From Gammaproteobacteria bacterium (lineage in GTDB: Bacteria; Pseudomonadota; Gammaproteobacteria; Pseudomonadales; Pseudohongiellaceae), in contig VMDC01000027.1 of assembly GCA_008081045.1 (NCBI GenBank), positions 45,798 through 109,797 of the forward strand: a stretch of DNA of 64,000 nucleotides, written 5' to 3'. Below, one piece after another: positions 19,103 to 28,569 of this stretch. The translations under genes and the position numbers were made by a program. The notes beneath the pieces were generated by a model. It had not been told where the DNA came from, did not search any database, and saw only the letters and a program-made list of their open reading frames with translations. Positions within the stretch are counted from its first letter, which is position 1, and every line of letters starts with the position of its first letter.

Positions 19103-19747
19103 TCATCTGACAAAATCCCCGTAGTTCCACAGCTGTTGCCGCGCTGTACCGGTTTTCGCGTAGTAAAAAGTGCCGAAGCCGTGCTTGTCGCCGGCAAAAA
19201 ACCCCCCTTCATACCTGTGCCCGTTGGCCCAGCGATAGGTGCCCTGCCCCTGAAAATGATCGTTTACAAATTCGCCGGTATAGTTCTCAGTATTCTCTTT
19301 TAGCCAGAATTCGGAATGCTGATTTTCCCGCCATTCCGACAAATTGAAAAAATAAGACCCCAACCCATTGCGTTTATTGTCTCGCCACTGGCCGACATAG
19401 AGGTTGCCTTTGCCATTCCAGTGCGTACCTCGCCCGGCCCGCAGACCGCGCTCCCAATTACCCACGTAAACTTCTTTCTCAGTCCAGGAGATCGGCATCT
19501 CTAGGCGACCATAGCCTTCAAACTCGCCGTCAAGGAACCCGCCTGTGTAGCGCCCTTTGCCAAATTCCGTCGTAAGCTCAAGAGTCCCCTCACCACTTAC
19601 GCAATCACCCCGCAGGCAGGTTTCCTCAGTAACCCCCTTGAGAGATTGACCGAACAGACTCCCTCCGCTGAGCAGAAGCAGCAACGGCACCGCAATAACC
19701 GGCAAAAAATCAGAGACCCGGATGTCTGGACCAGATGACTTTTGCAT
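19103..19747 (-). CDS. MORN-repeat protein, membrane-anchored or exported
   Basis: About 214 residues. One hydrophobic segment (about 13-34, FLPVIAVPLLLLLSGGSLFG) may be an anchor or uncleaved signal. It is followed by five MORN repeats of the form Y.G.f..g...G.G: YTGGFLDGEFEGYGRL, YVGNWERGLRAGRGTHW, YVGQWRDNKRNGLGSYFF, YTGEFVNDHFQGQGTYRW and YEGGFFAGDKHGFGTFYY. The ATG at 19747 has GGAG six bases upstream and is preferred over ATG 19759 and TTG 19762. MORN repeats bind lipids or proteins in eukaryotes; bacterial roles are largely unknown. Confidence 0.85.
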   Translation of the reverse strand: MQKSSGPDIRVSDFLPVIAVPLLLLLSGGSLFGQSLKGVTEETCLRGDCVSGEGTLELTTEFGKGRYTGGFLDGEFEGYGRLEMPISWTEKEVYVGNWERGLRAGRGTHWNGKGNLYVGQWRDNKRNGLGSYFFNLSEWRENQHSEFWLKENTENYTGEFVNDHFQGQGTYRWANGHRYEGGFFAGDKHGFGTFYYAKTGTARQQLWNYGDFVR

Positions 19748-19823
19748 ATCGCTCTCCATCAATCACGAACACTCACACTCATGGAGCCGGGATTATAACG
19801 TGGAAAACCCGTAGACTGCAGGC

Positions 19824-20672
19824 ATGGAACAACTCTATGCCAGCTGGCTGTCTGATGCAGGTTACGGTGAAATCACCAGAATTGAAGCCCTGAGCGGTGG
19901 CTGCATAAACAATACAGCGAGACTGCAGCTCGACAGCGGCCTGTCGGTCGTCCTTAAAGTCAACAACAGCGCACCGGCTGATTTTTTCCACGCGGAGGCG
20001 GCGGGACTGGCAGCTCTCAGTCAACGACAGGCCGTCAGAGTACCGGCGGTGCTGCAGGTGTCTGATCGCTATCTGATACTGGAAGATCTGGGTTCTGCTT
20101 CACCGGGCAGAGACTACTGGCCCGTGCTTGGTGCCAGATTGGCAGCACTGCACCGGGAACCTGCCGAAGCGTTTGGTTTTACGCAGGACAACTACTGTGG
20201 AGCAACGATCCAGTCGAATGCTGTTGTCAGTAACGGACATCAGTTTTTTGCAGAGCAGCGCATCATGGCGCTTGCGCTGCAGTGCCTTGACCGGGGCAAG
20301 ATACCGAAAGAAAGCGTTCGGCAGCTGAGACGGATTTCAGACCGTCTGGACAATTGGATCCCCGACTTCACGCCTGTACTGATTCACGGCGACCTGTGGA
20401 TAGGCAATTCGCATTGCTGTGCCGATGGCCAGCCCGGTCTCATCGATCCGGCAGTCTACTGGGGATGGGCTGAAGCCGATCTGGCGATGACCGCCTTGTT
20501 CGGCGGATTTCCGGCAACTTTTTACCAAAGCTATTACGACAACAGTGAGATAACCAGTGACTGGCAGGACCGCATGCCACTGTATAACCTCTACCCTCTG
20601 TTAAATCACCTGCTTTTGTTTGATGGCAGCTATCTTCGTGACATTACCGAGATCTGCCGGCGCTTTGCCTAG
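19824..20672 (+). CDS. Fructosamine kinase family protein
   Basis: 282 residues with an aminoglycoside-phosphotransferase-like kinase fold. The family's marks are LSGGCINNT, VVLKVNN (ATP-binding lysine), FHAEAAGLAAL, LILEDLGS, the catalytic loop IHGDLWIGN and the metal-binding IDPAVYWGWAEADLAMT. Bacterial members of this family phosphorylate glycated lysine or ribulosamine/erythrulosamine adducts and so help to remove sugar damage from proteins. The gene is convergent with the ybbP gene, with only four bases between the stops. Confidence 0.93.
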   Translation: MEQLYASWLSDAGYGEITRIEALSGGCINNTARLQLDSGLSVVLKVNNSAPADFFHAEAAGLAALSQRQAVRVPAVLQVSDRYLILEDLGSASPGRDYWPVLGARLAALHREPAEAFGFTQDNYCGATIQSNAVVSNGHQFFAEQRIMALALQCLDRGKIPKESVRQLRRISDRLDNWIPDFTPVLIHGDLWIGNSHCCADGQPGLIDPAVYWGWAEADLAMTALFGGFPATFYQSYYDNSEITSDWQDRMPLYNLYPLLNHLLLFDGSYLRDITEICRRFA

Positions 20673-20676
20673 ATCC

Positions 20677-23322
20677 TCAGGTGAGGCGCCTGAGCACATT
20701 CAACGGGCTGATCTGAACCACACCTTTAGTGGACACGAAACCGAGCACGCCGATCACTCCCATGCCGATGAGCGGGCCCAATGGCCACACCCAGTAGTGA
20801 AATGAAAAATCCTGCTCGAACACCTCTTGCTGAAGGTAAAAGAGGCTGGCTTCGGCACCGATCGTGGCAATAAGGCCAGCCAGAAACCCAATGGTCGCAA
20901 ATTCGATCAGCAGGCTGGTCATGATCAATCTGCGTCCGGCGCCCAGAGTTCGGAGGATGGCATTCTCATGGAAACGCTCATCCAGGGTCGCGTTGACGCA
21001 GGCCAGCATCACCAGCGCACCGCACACCAGAACCAGAACCGAGATTAATTCTATGGCCGAGGTGACCTGCGCGATGATCGTCTGTATCTGTTCGATCAGA
21101 GCGTCAATCTCAATGACAACCATCGTCGGCATGAGACGGATCAGATCGTTCAACAGCATTTTCTGCTCATTCTGCATCAGCGCCGTGGAAAGATAGGTAC
21201 CACCTAAATGATCAATGGTCCCGGGCGAAAAGATAATGAAAAAATTCGGCTGCATATTGTCCCAGCGCACACTGCGAAAACTGCTAACCTCAGCAAATAC
21301 CGTTTGCTGATTGATTTCAAATTCAAGCCGGTCACCCAGACTGAGATTGAGCCACTGCGCATAATCCTGCTCGACAGAAACATAGCCCGGTTCAGGATTG
21401 TCACCCCACCACTGACCTGCTGTGATCAGGTTGTCAGGAGGCACGTCCTCTGCCCAGGTGACTTGACGTCGACTCAGGCGGCCTCGCACTCTGCGCCCTT
21501 CATCTGAGTCCGCAGCCGGCTCAGACGCCGCATTCGAGCCCGGCGCACTGCCCGCTTCGGAACTCAGTTCAACGTCCGCCAGGTTGGCGCTTTCTGTCAG
21601 GCTGCCCTGATCTTCATCGCCCAGACTGCCTTCCGGATTGGGCTCATCCCCGTTGATTCGCGTCACCCGTGCACTGATCAGCGGGTAGAACGCATTACTC
21701 TGAATATCATTGCCATCAAAAAATTCCTGAATCCCTGCAATTTGATTACGGGTGATGTTCATCATGAAGTGATTTGGAGTGTCTTCGGGCAGCTGCGCCT
21801 GCCACTCATCAATCAGATCAGTACGCAACAAAGTCAGGATCAACAAAGACATGATCGTGATCGAAAACACCATAACCTGCAGTACATTCTGACTGCGCCG
21901 GCGGCGCGCTGCTGTCATAGCCAGTTTCCACGCATTACCTGCTTTCATGCCGGCAGAACCACCTGATCGCAGAAAGACATAGGAAATCACTGACAGAAAC
22001 AGCGCGATCCCGGCAACGGAGCTGACCAGCACCGAGGTCAGCACCAGATCCTGACTGTACCAGTAGACAAGAAAGACCGTTCCCAGCAGACCGAACCCAT
22101 AAGGCAATTTGTCACTGATTTTCTGTTGACTCATGTCCTTGCGCAAAACCCGGAGCGGCGGAGTTTCTCTAAGAGCAAGCAATGGTGGTAAGGCAAACGC
22201 CAGCAGGCAGATCAGCGCGGTCAGTGCGCCGATCACATAAGGCTCAAGACCGGGCTCGGGCAAGGCGACCTGCATCACAGATTCCAGAACCTGCAATATG
22301 CCCTGATGGACAAGCCAGCCGAGCGCCCAACCAGCGATCACCGCGAACAGCGCCAGTACCAGCTGTACCAACAGGTAAATAAAGGAGATCTGGGAGGAGG
22401 TGCACCCCAGGGTCTTCAAAATCGCTACGTAATCGAAGTGCCGCTCGCTGTAGCGTTTGGCTGTCAGGGCTATCGCCACTCCTGCCAGAACCACAGCGAA
22501 AAGCGAACCTAATAGTAAAAAGCTCTCGGCGCGGTCCAGTGCGTCAGCAACTTCCTGGCTTTCGTCACGCACGTCGCGTATGTAATAGCGACCGCGCCAC
22601 TCTTCCTGGGCTCGGAACCAGCTCTCGAATTCGTCCAGGTCGGACAGTTCGTCACTGGCAAACAGATATCGGTAGCTCACTCTGCTACCCAGCTGCACCA
22701 CATTAGTCGCCGCAACATCTGCCATATTCAGCATCAGTCGAGGGCCGGCGTTATCCATCATGCTGCCACCGGTACGATCCGGCTCTGTAATGATGATCTG
22801 ACTGACAGTGAGCTCTGCCTCACCAACGAAAACAGAGTCACCCACCTCAATATCAAGCGCCGGTAACGCCCGGGCTTCCAGCCAAACTTCACCCGGTGGC
22901 GGTCCGCTGACGATGGGTCGGCCGCGGGTGAATGCTTCTTCGGTAATAATCACCTCTCCGCGCAGCGGGTAGGAATCCGTCACCGCTTTTGCTGCGACCA
23001 GCAGATTGGCTGAGTCCGAAAAAGCCATTGAGGTAAAAGAGAGAGTTTGGGCGGTGCGCAGGCCACGGGACTGCCCTTCCGCCAATATGGCCTGCGGAAG
23101 TTCACCGCGGCCACTGACGATCCGGTCTGCTGCAAGCATGTTTGCGGATTCCAGCAGCAGCGCTCGCTCAAGCCGATCGGTGAATAGCGCGATACCTGTC
23201 ACGGAAGTCACTGCCATGACCAGCGCAATGAACAAAAGACGCAGTTCTCCACCCTGCCAATCGCGCCAGAGCAGCCTGAGCGCAACCTTGATCAGGTTAG
23301 GATTCAGGGAGCCTGCGGGCAT
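20677..23322 (-). CDS. ybbP: ABC transporter permease, YbbP type (FtsX-like)
   Basis: 881 residues from the ATG at 23322; the open frame extends 22 codons to a TTG that lies inside the ATPase gene. Two MacB/FtsX-like halves are visible: an N-terminal helix (VALRLLWRDWQGG then LLFIALVMAVTSVTGIALFTDR), a large periplasmic domain, a membrane block about residues 270-410, a second periplasmic domain, and a last block ending FVSTKGVVQISPLNVLRRL. The ATPase YbbA ends 20 bp upstream. An acidic, serine-rich insertion lies at about 557-615 in the second periplasmic domain, which helps explain the larger size than E. coli YbbP (about 800). Substrate unknown; the YbbAP family is thought to handle lipids or hydrophobic compounds. 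Confidence 0.92.
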   Translation of the reverse strand: MPAGSLNPNLIKVALRLLWRDWQGGELRLLFIALVMAVTSVTGIALFTDRLERALLLESANMLAADRIVSGRGELPQAILAEGQSRGLRTAQTLSFTSMAFSDSANLLVAAKAVTDSYPLRGEVIITEEAFTRGRPIVSGPPPGEVWLEARALPALDIEVGDSVFVGEAELTVSQIIITEPDRTGGSMMDNAGPRLMLNMADVAATNVVQLGSRVSYRYLFASDELSDLDEFESWFRAQEEWRGRYYIRDVRDESQEVADALDRAESFLLLGSLFAVVLAGVAIALTAKRYSERHFDYVAILKTLGCTSSQISFIYLLVQLVLALFAVIAGWALGWLVHQGILQVLESVMQVALPEPGLEPYVIGALTALICLLAFALPPLLALRETPPLRVLRKDMSQQKISDKLPYGFGLLGTVFLVYWYSQDLVLTSVLVSSVAGIALFLSVISYVFLRSGGSAGMKAGNAWKLAMTAARRRRSQNVLQVMVFSITIMSLLILTLLRTDLIDEWQAQLPEDTPNHFMMNITRNQIAGIQEFFDGNDIQSNAFYPLISARVTRINGDEPNPEGSLGDEDQGSLTESANLADVELSSEAGSAPGSNAASEPAADSDEGRRVRGRLSRRQVTWAEDVPPDNLITAGQWWGDNPEPGYVSVEQDYAQWLNLSLGDRLEFEINQQTVFAEVSSFRSVRWDNMQPNFFIIFSPGTIDHLGGTYLSTALMQNEQKMLLNDLIRLMPTMVVIEIDALIEQIQTIIAQVTSAIELISVLVLVCGALVMLACVNATLDERFHENAILRTLGAGRRLIMTSLLIEFATIGFLAGLIATIGAEASLFYLQQEVFEQDFSFHYWVWPLGPLIGMGVIGVLGFVSTKGVVQISPLNVLRRLT

Positions 23323-23341
23323 CGGATCAGACGGGCGATTG

Positions 23342-24037
23342 TCAGGCAACGACCTTCTCCTCCCGGCTGGAATCCGAGTCCGAAGCAATCTCTCCCGCTA
23401 CCAGCTTGATGATTCGGTCACAGCGCTGGGCGAGTCTCTCATCATGGGTGACCAGCACCAGAGTCGTGGAAAATTCGCGGTTAAGATCAAACAACAATTC
23501 GATGACCCGCTCTCCCGTCGCGGTATCCAGATTGCCCGTAGGCTCATCCGCGAACAGAATCTTGGCCTCGGTCGCGAATGCCCGAGCAATGGCAACCCTC
23601 TGCTGTTCACCACCGGACAGCTGGTTGGGATAATGGTGGCAGCGCTCTTGCAAACCCACGCGGCTCAGCAGCTGCTGAGCTTTTTCGCGCGCCAGTGAGT
23701 CTCCTTTGAGCTCAATTGGCAGCATGACGTTTTCCAGAGCGGTTAAACTGGGAAGTAACTGAAACGACTGGAACACAAACCCAACCAGCTGACCTCTCAG
23801 CATGGCTCGCTGCTCTTCATCCATTGCTGAAAAATTCTGACCGCCAAGCAGTACATCGCCACTGCTGGCGCCATCAAGCCCGGCCATGAGGCCGAGCAAC
23901 GTCGATTTTCCGGAGCCCGAAGCACCCACGATTGCAACCACTTCGCCCTCAGTGATCCGAAGGTCTATGCCCTTGAGGATGGTGAGCAACCCTTCAGTGG
24001 TATGGACACTCTTAATGAGACTGCGGGTTTCAATCAT
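23342..24037 (-). CDS. ybbA: ABC transporter ATP-binding protein, YbbA type
   Basis: 231 residues, LolD/MacB/YbbA family ATPase. Walker A is GASGSGKST, the Q-loop is VFQSFQLLPSLTALENVMLP, the signature is LSGGEQQRVAIARAF, Walker B is ILFADEPTG and the H-loop is LVTHDERLAQ. No membrane segment: it docks on the cytosolic face of the permease. GGAG lies upstream of the ATG at 24037. The pair ybbA-ybbP is divergent from tesA, exactly as in E. coli, which supports orthology over LolD. Confidence 0.95.
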   Translation of the reverse strand: MIETRSLIKSVHTTEGLLTILKGIDLRITEGEVVAIVGASGSGKSTLLGLMAGLDGASSGDVLLGGQNFSAMDEEQRAMLRGQLVGFVFQSFQLLPSLTALENVMLPIELKGDSLAREKAQQLLSRVGLQERCHHYPNQLSGGEQQRVAIARAFATEAKILFADEPTGNLDTATGERVIELLFDLNREFSTTLVLVTHDERLAQRCDRIIKLVAGEIASDSDSSREEKVVA

Positions 24038-24181
24038 TCGGGGGTGCTCCTTTGAGAGGGCGCGATTCCAACTGGCGCCCTGAGTGTCTGTATCTTACTG
24101 AGAAGGGCCGGAGTCTGCTATATTCGGGCAATTCACTTTGGCGCGAGACAACGGCGGTCTGCCGAAATCTGCTTGGCCTCT

Positions 24182-24210
24182 TTGTTACGTTAGTACCTTT
24201 ACGATAGATT
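24182..24210 (+). promoter_or_regulatory. Possible sigma-70 promoter for tesA
   Basis: TTGTTA at 24182-24187, a 17-base spacer, then TAGATT at 24205-24210. Each hexamer matches four of six consensus bases. It lies about 100 bases before the tesA start in the divergent ybbA/tesA intergenic region. Only the sequence fit supports it. Confidence 0.3.
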
Positions 24211-24306
24211 AGCATTCTGGTCCGGGTAGCTACGCGCGAGTGATGCAAAGAAGGCAGTTGTCATTAAGCCCAGAAAAGCCCAGTACCCCATGAGACCCCA
24301 AATTTC

Positions 24307-24963
24307 ATGAAAAATTTCAGCATTGCGCTTCTCGCTGGACTGATCAGTTTAACCCTGGCAACCCTCTCGCCCCGCGCCGCATTCGGAGCAGAACCCCCGC
24401 CGCAGCGCACCCTACTGGTTTTCGGCGACAGTCTCAGCGCCGCTTATGGCATTGAGGCAACTGACGGCTGGGTAAATCTTCTGGCTGAAAAGCTGGCGAC
24501 TGAAAACCCGCACTACACCGTCGCCAACGCCAGTGTGAGTGGAGAAACCTCTACCGGAGGACTGGCACGGTTGCCAGCCGCACTGGCGGAGTTCCAACCA
24601 GCGATCGTGATTCTCGAACTCGGGGGTAACGACGGGCTTCGGGGCCTTCCGCTCCGGATGCTGAAAGACAACCTCACGGCAATGGTTGAAATGTGCCTCG
24701 AAGCAGAGGCAGAGGTCCTGCTGGCAGGCATTCAGATTCCTCCCAACTACGGACCACGCTATACCGAACCCTTCTATGCGCTGTTTGGAGAAATCGCAGA
24801 GGAGAAGGAACTGGCTTTTGTGCCTTTTCTGATTGACGGTATTCCGCAACAACCCGACCTGATGCAAGAGGATGGCATCCATCCTAAAGCCGAGGCGCAA
24901 TTCATGATTTTGGATAACGTCTGGCCGGTGCTGGCCCCGATGCTGAGCACGAACTCCGACTAG
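24307..24963 (+). CDS. tesA: Arylesterase / thioesterase I (TesA, SGNH hydrolase)
   Basis: 218 residues, periplasmic. A signal peptide (about 1-28, ending RAAFGA) precedes the SGNH blocks: VFGDSLSAAYG (Ser), NASVSGETSTGG (Gly), ELGGNDGLRG (Asn) and DGIHPKAEAQ (Asp-His). These match TesA/TAP, which cleaves acyl-CoA, aryl esters and lysophospholipids. The arrangement tesA divergent from ybbA-ybbP is a conserved gammaproteobacterial locus. Its last four bases overlap the convergent GNAT gene. Confidence 0.94.
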   Translation: MKNFSIALLAGLISLTLATLSPRAAFGAEPPPQRTLLVFGDSLSAAYGIEATDGWVNLLAEKLATENPHYTVANASVSGETSTGGLARLPAALAEFQPAIVILELGGNDGLRGLPLRMLKDNLTAMVEMCLEAEAEVLLAGIQIPPNYGPRYTEPFYALFGEIAEEKELAFVPFLIDGIPQQPDLMQEDGIHPKAEAQFMILDNVWPVLAPMLSTNSD

Positions 24964-25370
24964 CGGTTAATGTGCAACTCAATGTTGTCTGCAGAATCAA
25001 GGTCGAACCCTTTGCCCTGATACCATTTGCGCAAGAATTCCATTTCTCCTTTGGCCTCACCGTAGATCGAACTGACCCGCTCTTCTTTGCAAAACTTAAT
25101 TACTTCATCCAACAGCGCACTGCCAATGCCCTGATTGCGGTAATGCTGAGACACCTCAATAAGTTTTAAGCAGTAGCTTACGCCCGGAGCAGCTGAGCCA
25201 GTGCTGCGCGATCGCCGGCGGACTGACTGGCGGGTTTTCTCGGATCGAGCGCTGAGCTGAGCGTAGGCGACAGGATTTGCACCGCTGTATGCCTGAAAAA
25301 AGAGACGTGGCGCCAGCCCGTCAGGCTTGGCTACCTTGATGTTTGGCGCCCTACAATCCAGATTGCTCAT
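24960..25370 (-). CDS. GNAT family N-acetyltransferase
   Basis: 136 residues. The acetyl-CoA-binding segment is at about 80-100: LIEVSQHYRNQGIGSALLDE, giving the R/Q-x-x-G-x-G/A pattern as RNQGIG. The N-terminal half is weakly conserved. The acceptor is unknown; small single-domain GNATs may modify amines, peptides or protein termini. I use ATG 25370 rather than the TTG four codons earlier; neither has a strong ribosome-binding site. The gene overlaps tesA tail-to-tail by four bases. Confidence 0.82.
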   Translation of the reverse strand: MSNLDCRAPNIKVAKPDGLAPRLFFQAYSGANPVAYAQLSARSEKTRQSVRRRSRSTGSAAPGVSYCLKLIEVSQHYRNQGIGSALLDEVIKFCKEERVSSIYGEAKGEMEFLRKWYQGKGFDLDSADNIELHINR

Positions 25371-25591
25371 GCACTCAACCAAATTTCAGAGGGCCGCGCA
25401 GGTTATCGTTTCAGACCGATTATTGCAAGAATGCGCAAATATCAACTGCATCACGCGCGACCGAGTTTTCCTGTTAGCTCACCGATCGACACTAGATGGT
25501 TTGGCATTAGTAGTTTGTGACGCAGTTCACACTTTAGCAGCAGGTACCTTTTGGAACTGTCCAAAAAGCATCACCGCAAACGCTGCGTGGC

Positions 25592-26836
25592 TCAGCGGGA
25601 AGAGTGGGTTTTCAGGAAATACAGCATGAATGCAGAGGCGAGATTGCAAGCCGCAATGACCAACAGGGAGAGATCATAACTGCCAGCCAAATCGTAATAA
25701 CTGGCCACCAGAATCGGACCAAGCGCCGACATTCCAAAGGTAAACGGCATCGCAGTGGAGCGAACCGATCCAAGATAGCGCCTGCCAAATACCGAGGCCC
25801 AGATAACCTCCTGCAGAGGCAACAAGCCACCCCAACCGATCCCCATAAGCAAAAAAGCAGCATACACCCAGACATCAAACTGCTGTCCGATGCTCCATAC
25901 AATAAAGATTATGGACGTGCCGGTGATGGCGGCGCCAAGGCCTGCAAGCTTTTTGGGGTCGTAACGATCGATCATGATGCCCCAGAATGGCTTGCTCAGA
26001 AAGGCAGGAACTGAAGCCAGAGAAATCATTGAAGAAGCCACCAGTCGCGAATATCCGGCATCGGTCATCAATGGAATGGTTTGAGTCAGCATGACCGTGA
26101 TTGAAATCTGAAACAGCCCGAATGCCAGAACCAGAAGATAAAAGCTGACCGTTCGCATCGCTTGAGCACGCGTCATGGAATTCTCATAATCCCGTCGCGC
26201 GGCAACGCCTCTGCCGGCCGCAACATCTTCATTGCTGTGGCCATCGGGATGCTGACCGTAATCTTCAGGCCGGCGGCGAACTGCGAACGCAGTGGGCAGG
26301 GTCATCAACAGCGAGATCGCACCCAGCATCCGCCACGATTGGCGCCAGCCAAAATTGTCTACCAACAAGGTCGCGACTGGAGGCAGCACAATTCCCGCCA
26401 AAGAGATGCCCATGCCCGCCAGCGCAACCGCTTTACCGCGCTTCTCGACAAACCATTTGCCAAGCGTAACGTTCACAGAGAGATTGCCAATCATCGCAGA
26501 CCCGGTAGTGAGAAGCAGGCCATTAATGAACAGCCACTGTTCAAGACTGCTGATACTGCCGAGACTGACCATTGACAGAGCCAGCACCAGAGAGCCCGCA
26601 ATAATGAATGGACGACCACCGAACCGATCAATCTGGGCGCCAATAAGAAAACCGGTAATGGCAAATACCAGCTGACCGATTGAACGGCTGGCCGTGAATT
26701 CTGCTCTGGTCCAGGCAAACTCTTCGGTCATTGGGATCAGAAAGGCGCCCACCACATAGTTAGCCATACCAACAGCAACAAACTGGGTAAAAAACCCAGC
26801 TACAACGATCCAGTAGCCATAGTAAATGCGCGACAT
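25592..26836 (-). CDS. MFS transporter (monocarboxylate-type)
   Basis: 414 residues, about 12 hydrophobic helices, inner membrane. The N-terminus YYGYWIVVAGFFTQFVAVGM resembles the MCT/OxlT branch of the major facilitator superfamily, and the loop 2-3 motif appears as GAQIDRFGGRPFII (family pattern G...DR.G.R). A cytoplasmic loop rich in R and D divides the two six-helix halves at about 190-215. Substrate unknown; relatives carry mono- or dicarboxylates. The gene stands alone between the GNAT gene and pdxJ. Confidence 0.9.
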   Translation of the reverse strand: MSRIYYGYWIVVAGFFTQFVAVGMANYVVGAFLIPMTEEFAWTRAEFTASRSIGQLVFAITGFLIGAQIDRFGGRPFIIAGSLVLALSMVSLGSISSLEQWLFINGLLLTTGSAMIGNLSVNVTLGKWFVEKRGKAVALAGMGISLAGIVLPPVATLLVDNFGWRQSWRMLGAISLLMTLPTAFAVRRRPEDYGQHPDGHSNEDVAAGRGVAARRDYENSMTRAQAMRTVSFYLLVLAFGLFQISITVMLTQTIPLMTDAGYSRLVASSMISLASVPAFLSKPFWGIMIDRYDPKKLAGLGAAITGTSIIFIVWSIGQQFDVWVYAAFLLMGIGWGGLLPLQEVIWASVFGRRYLGSVRSTAMPFTFGMSALGPILVASYYDLAGSYDLSLLVIAACNLASAFMLYFLKTHSSR

Positions 26837-26988
26837 CAGGGAGCTTCAGGTTTTGCCGGAAGGCAGACAGCGGGTAAGTGTAGTCGATTGACTCACGAGA
26901 GTAAAAAAGATCAGATCGTCGATCGCATGTTAAGGGTGAAACATGACCCCATACCGAGAAAAACAGAATCCGTTATTCAACAAGAATT

Positions 26989-27741
26989 TCAGTAATAGTG
27001 AGTTTCTGTCTCTTCTCCGGCGCAAATAGCCAGATACTGCTCAATCACAGATTCCAGCCCATATTGTATCGACTCAACCACCAGCGCATGGCCGATCGAA
27101 ACCTCAAGGACTCCGGGAACCTGCAGAAATTTCCCAAGATTCCTGATATCCAGGTCGTGGCCAGCGTTCACACCAAGCCCAAGCGCCTGAGCGCTGGCAG
27201 CGGTTGTCCGGTAAGCCTCAAGAACTCCATGCTCGGATTCAAGACCGAAGTGATGTGCGAACCCTTCAGTGTAGAGCTCAATCCGGTCAGCACCCACCTG
27301 CTTTGCCGCTGCCAGCTTTTCCGGATCGGGATCCAGGAAAATGCTGCTTCTGATGCCGGCGCTGCGCAGATCAGCCAGACTGCGGGTCAACAAACCCTCA
27401 TTTCCGGATACATCCCAACCGTGATCAGAAGTCAGCTGACCCGGCTTGTCAGGGACCAGCGTGCACTGCGCCGGTTGAACCGCCAGCACAAGCTCCATGA
27501 ACTGTTCCGATGGATATCCTTCTATGTTGAATTCAACATCCGGATAGAGTCCGAGAAATTCAGTGAGATCCAGAACATCCTGACGGGTCACGTGCCGCTC
27601 ATCAGGCCGGGGATGTACGGTGATACCTTTGACATTGAGATTGACCAGTTTGCCGACAAACTCACAGAGATTGGGAAAATCTCGGCCGCGGGAATTGCGC
27701 AGCAATGCTATTTTATTCACATTAACACTCAACATCGTCAT
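26989..27741 (-). CDS. pdxJ: Pyridoxine 5'-phosphate synthase
   Basis: 250 residues. PdxJ condenses 1-deoxyxylulose-5-phosphate with 3-amino-2-oxopropyl phosphate, giving pyridoxine 5'-phosphate in the DXP-dependent route. Signatures are SVNVNKIALLRNSRG, GITVHPRPDERH, FNIEGYPS, CTLVPDKPGQLTSDHGW, IELYTEGFA, LGLGVNAGHDLD and VSIGHALV. The ATG at 27741 overlaps the upstream hydrolase stop as ATGA and has GGAG upstream, so I use it. PdxH is encoded about 8 kb away. Confidence 0.97.
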   Translation of the reverse strand: MTMLSVNVNKIALLRNSRGRDFPNLCEFVGKLVNLNVKGITVHPRPDERHVTRQDVLDLTEFLGLYPDVEFNIEGYPSEQFMELVLAVQPAQCTLVPDKPGQLTSDHGWDVSGNEGLLTRSLADLRSAGIRSSIFLDPDPEKLAAAKQVGADRIELYTEGFAHHFGLESEHGVLEAYRTTAASAQALGLGVNAGHDLDIRNLGKFLQVPGVLEVSIGHALVVESIQYGLESVIEQYLAICAGEETETHYY

Positions 27742-28568
27742 TGCATTTTCTCCACAGCCAGAGGTGAGTCTGCCGCGCAATCCTGAGCGTTCAGGAAATC
27801 CATGGCTATTTTTTGAAACACCTGAGGTTTGTCGGCGTGCAGCCAGTGTCCGGCGCCCATAATAATTTTTACGTCAGACTGAGGAAAATAGGCCAAAGTC
27901 CGTTCCCGGTGTTTCGATTGAATATACGCTGACTCAGCGCCTTTAACGAACAGGGTCGGCTTCTGAAACGCTGAAATATGCTCCGGCATTTCACGAAGCG
28001 CATCGTAATCTTTCTCAATTGCTGGCAGATTCAGCCGCCAGTAGTAGCTGCCTCCGGGATTGCGTATCAGGTTCGTCAGAACGAATTTCCGAGTGGGCTC
28101 GTCGTCAATGTAGCGCCGAAGGAACGCTTCAGCTGTAGCGCGACTGTCAAGACCATCCAGCTCCAGCGCTTTCATACCGGCAATCACCTGCATGTGTCCA
28201 TCTGCCTGTTTCGGATAGGAGACCGGCGCGATATCCACAACCACAAGTCGTTCGACTCTGGCCGGGACCGTCAGTGCCAGTTCCATTGCCACCTTGCCCC
28301 CCATGGAATGGCCCAGCAGATGACAGCTGCCGATGTTCAGATCATCAAGCAGCTGCAGCACATCCTGTGCCATTACGGGATAGTTGAAACTGCTCGCATG
28401 GGGAGAGCTGCCATGATTACGAAGATCCACTCCGATGACAGCAAAATGCTGAGCGAGCTGCTTACAGTGCCAGCTCCAATTAGACAGACTGCCGAACAGA
28501 CCATGCAGCACCAGTAGCGGCGCTCCGGAGTCCGAGTATTGCCGGTAGTGTAGTTTAAGGGCGTTCAA
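27738..28568 (-). CDS. Alpha/beta hydrolase, YbfF-like esterase
   Basis: About 276 residues if it starts at TTG 28568. The fold marks are VLHGLFGSLSNW (oxyanion region), VDLRNHGSSPH, the nucleophile elbow GHSMGGK, VVVDIAPVSYP and the late histidine GAGHWLHAD. These match E. coli YbfF, an acyl-CoA/ester hydrolase. The start is uncertain: TTG 28568, one base after the bcp stop and preceded by GCAGAG, gives the family length; ATGs at 28607 and 28601 lie inside bcp and lack a Shine-Dalgarno. The run bcp - hydrolase - pdxJ is tightly packed and probably one transcript. Confidence 0.88.
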   Translation of the reverse strand: MNALKLHYRQYSDSGAPLLVLHGLFGSLSNWSWHCKQLAQHFAVIGVDLRNHGSSPHASSFNYPVMAQDVLQLLDDLNIGSCHLLGHSMGGKVAMELALTVPARVERLVVVDIAPVSYPKQADGHMQVIAGMKALELDGLDSRATAEAFLRRYIDDEPTRKFVLTNLIRNPGGSYYWRLNLPAIEKDYDALREMPEHISAFQKPTLFVKGAESAYIQSKHRERTLAYFPQSDVKIIMGAGHWLHADKPQVFQKIAMDFLNAQDCAADSPLAVEKMQ

Positions 28569-28569
28569 A

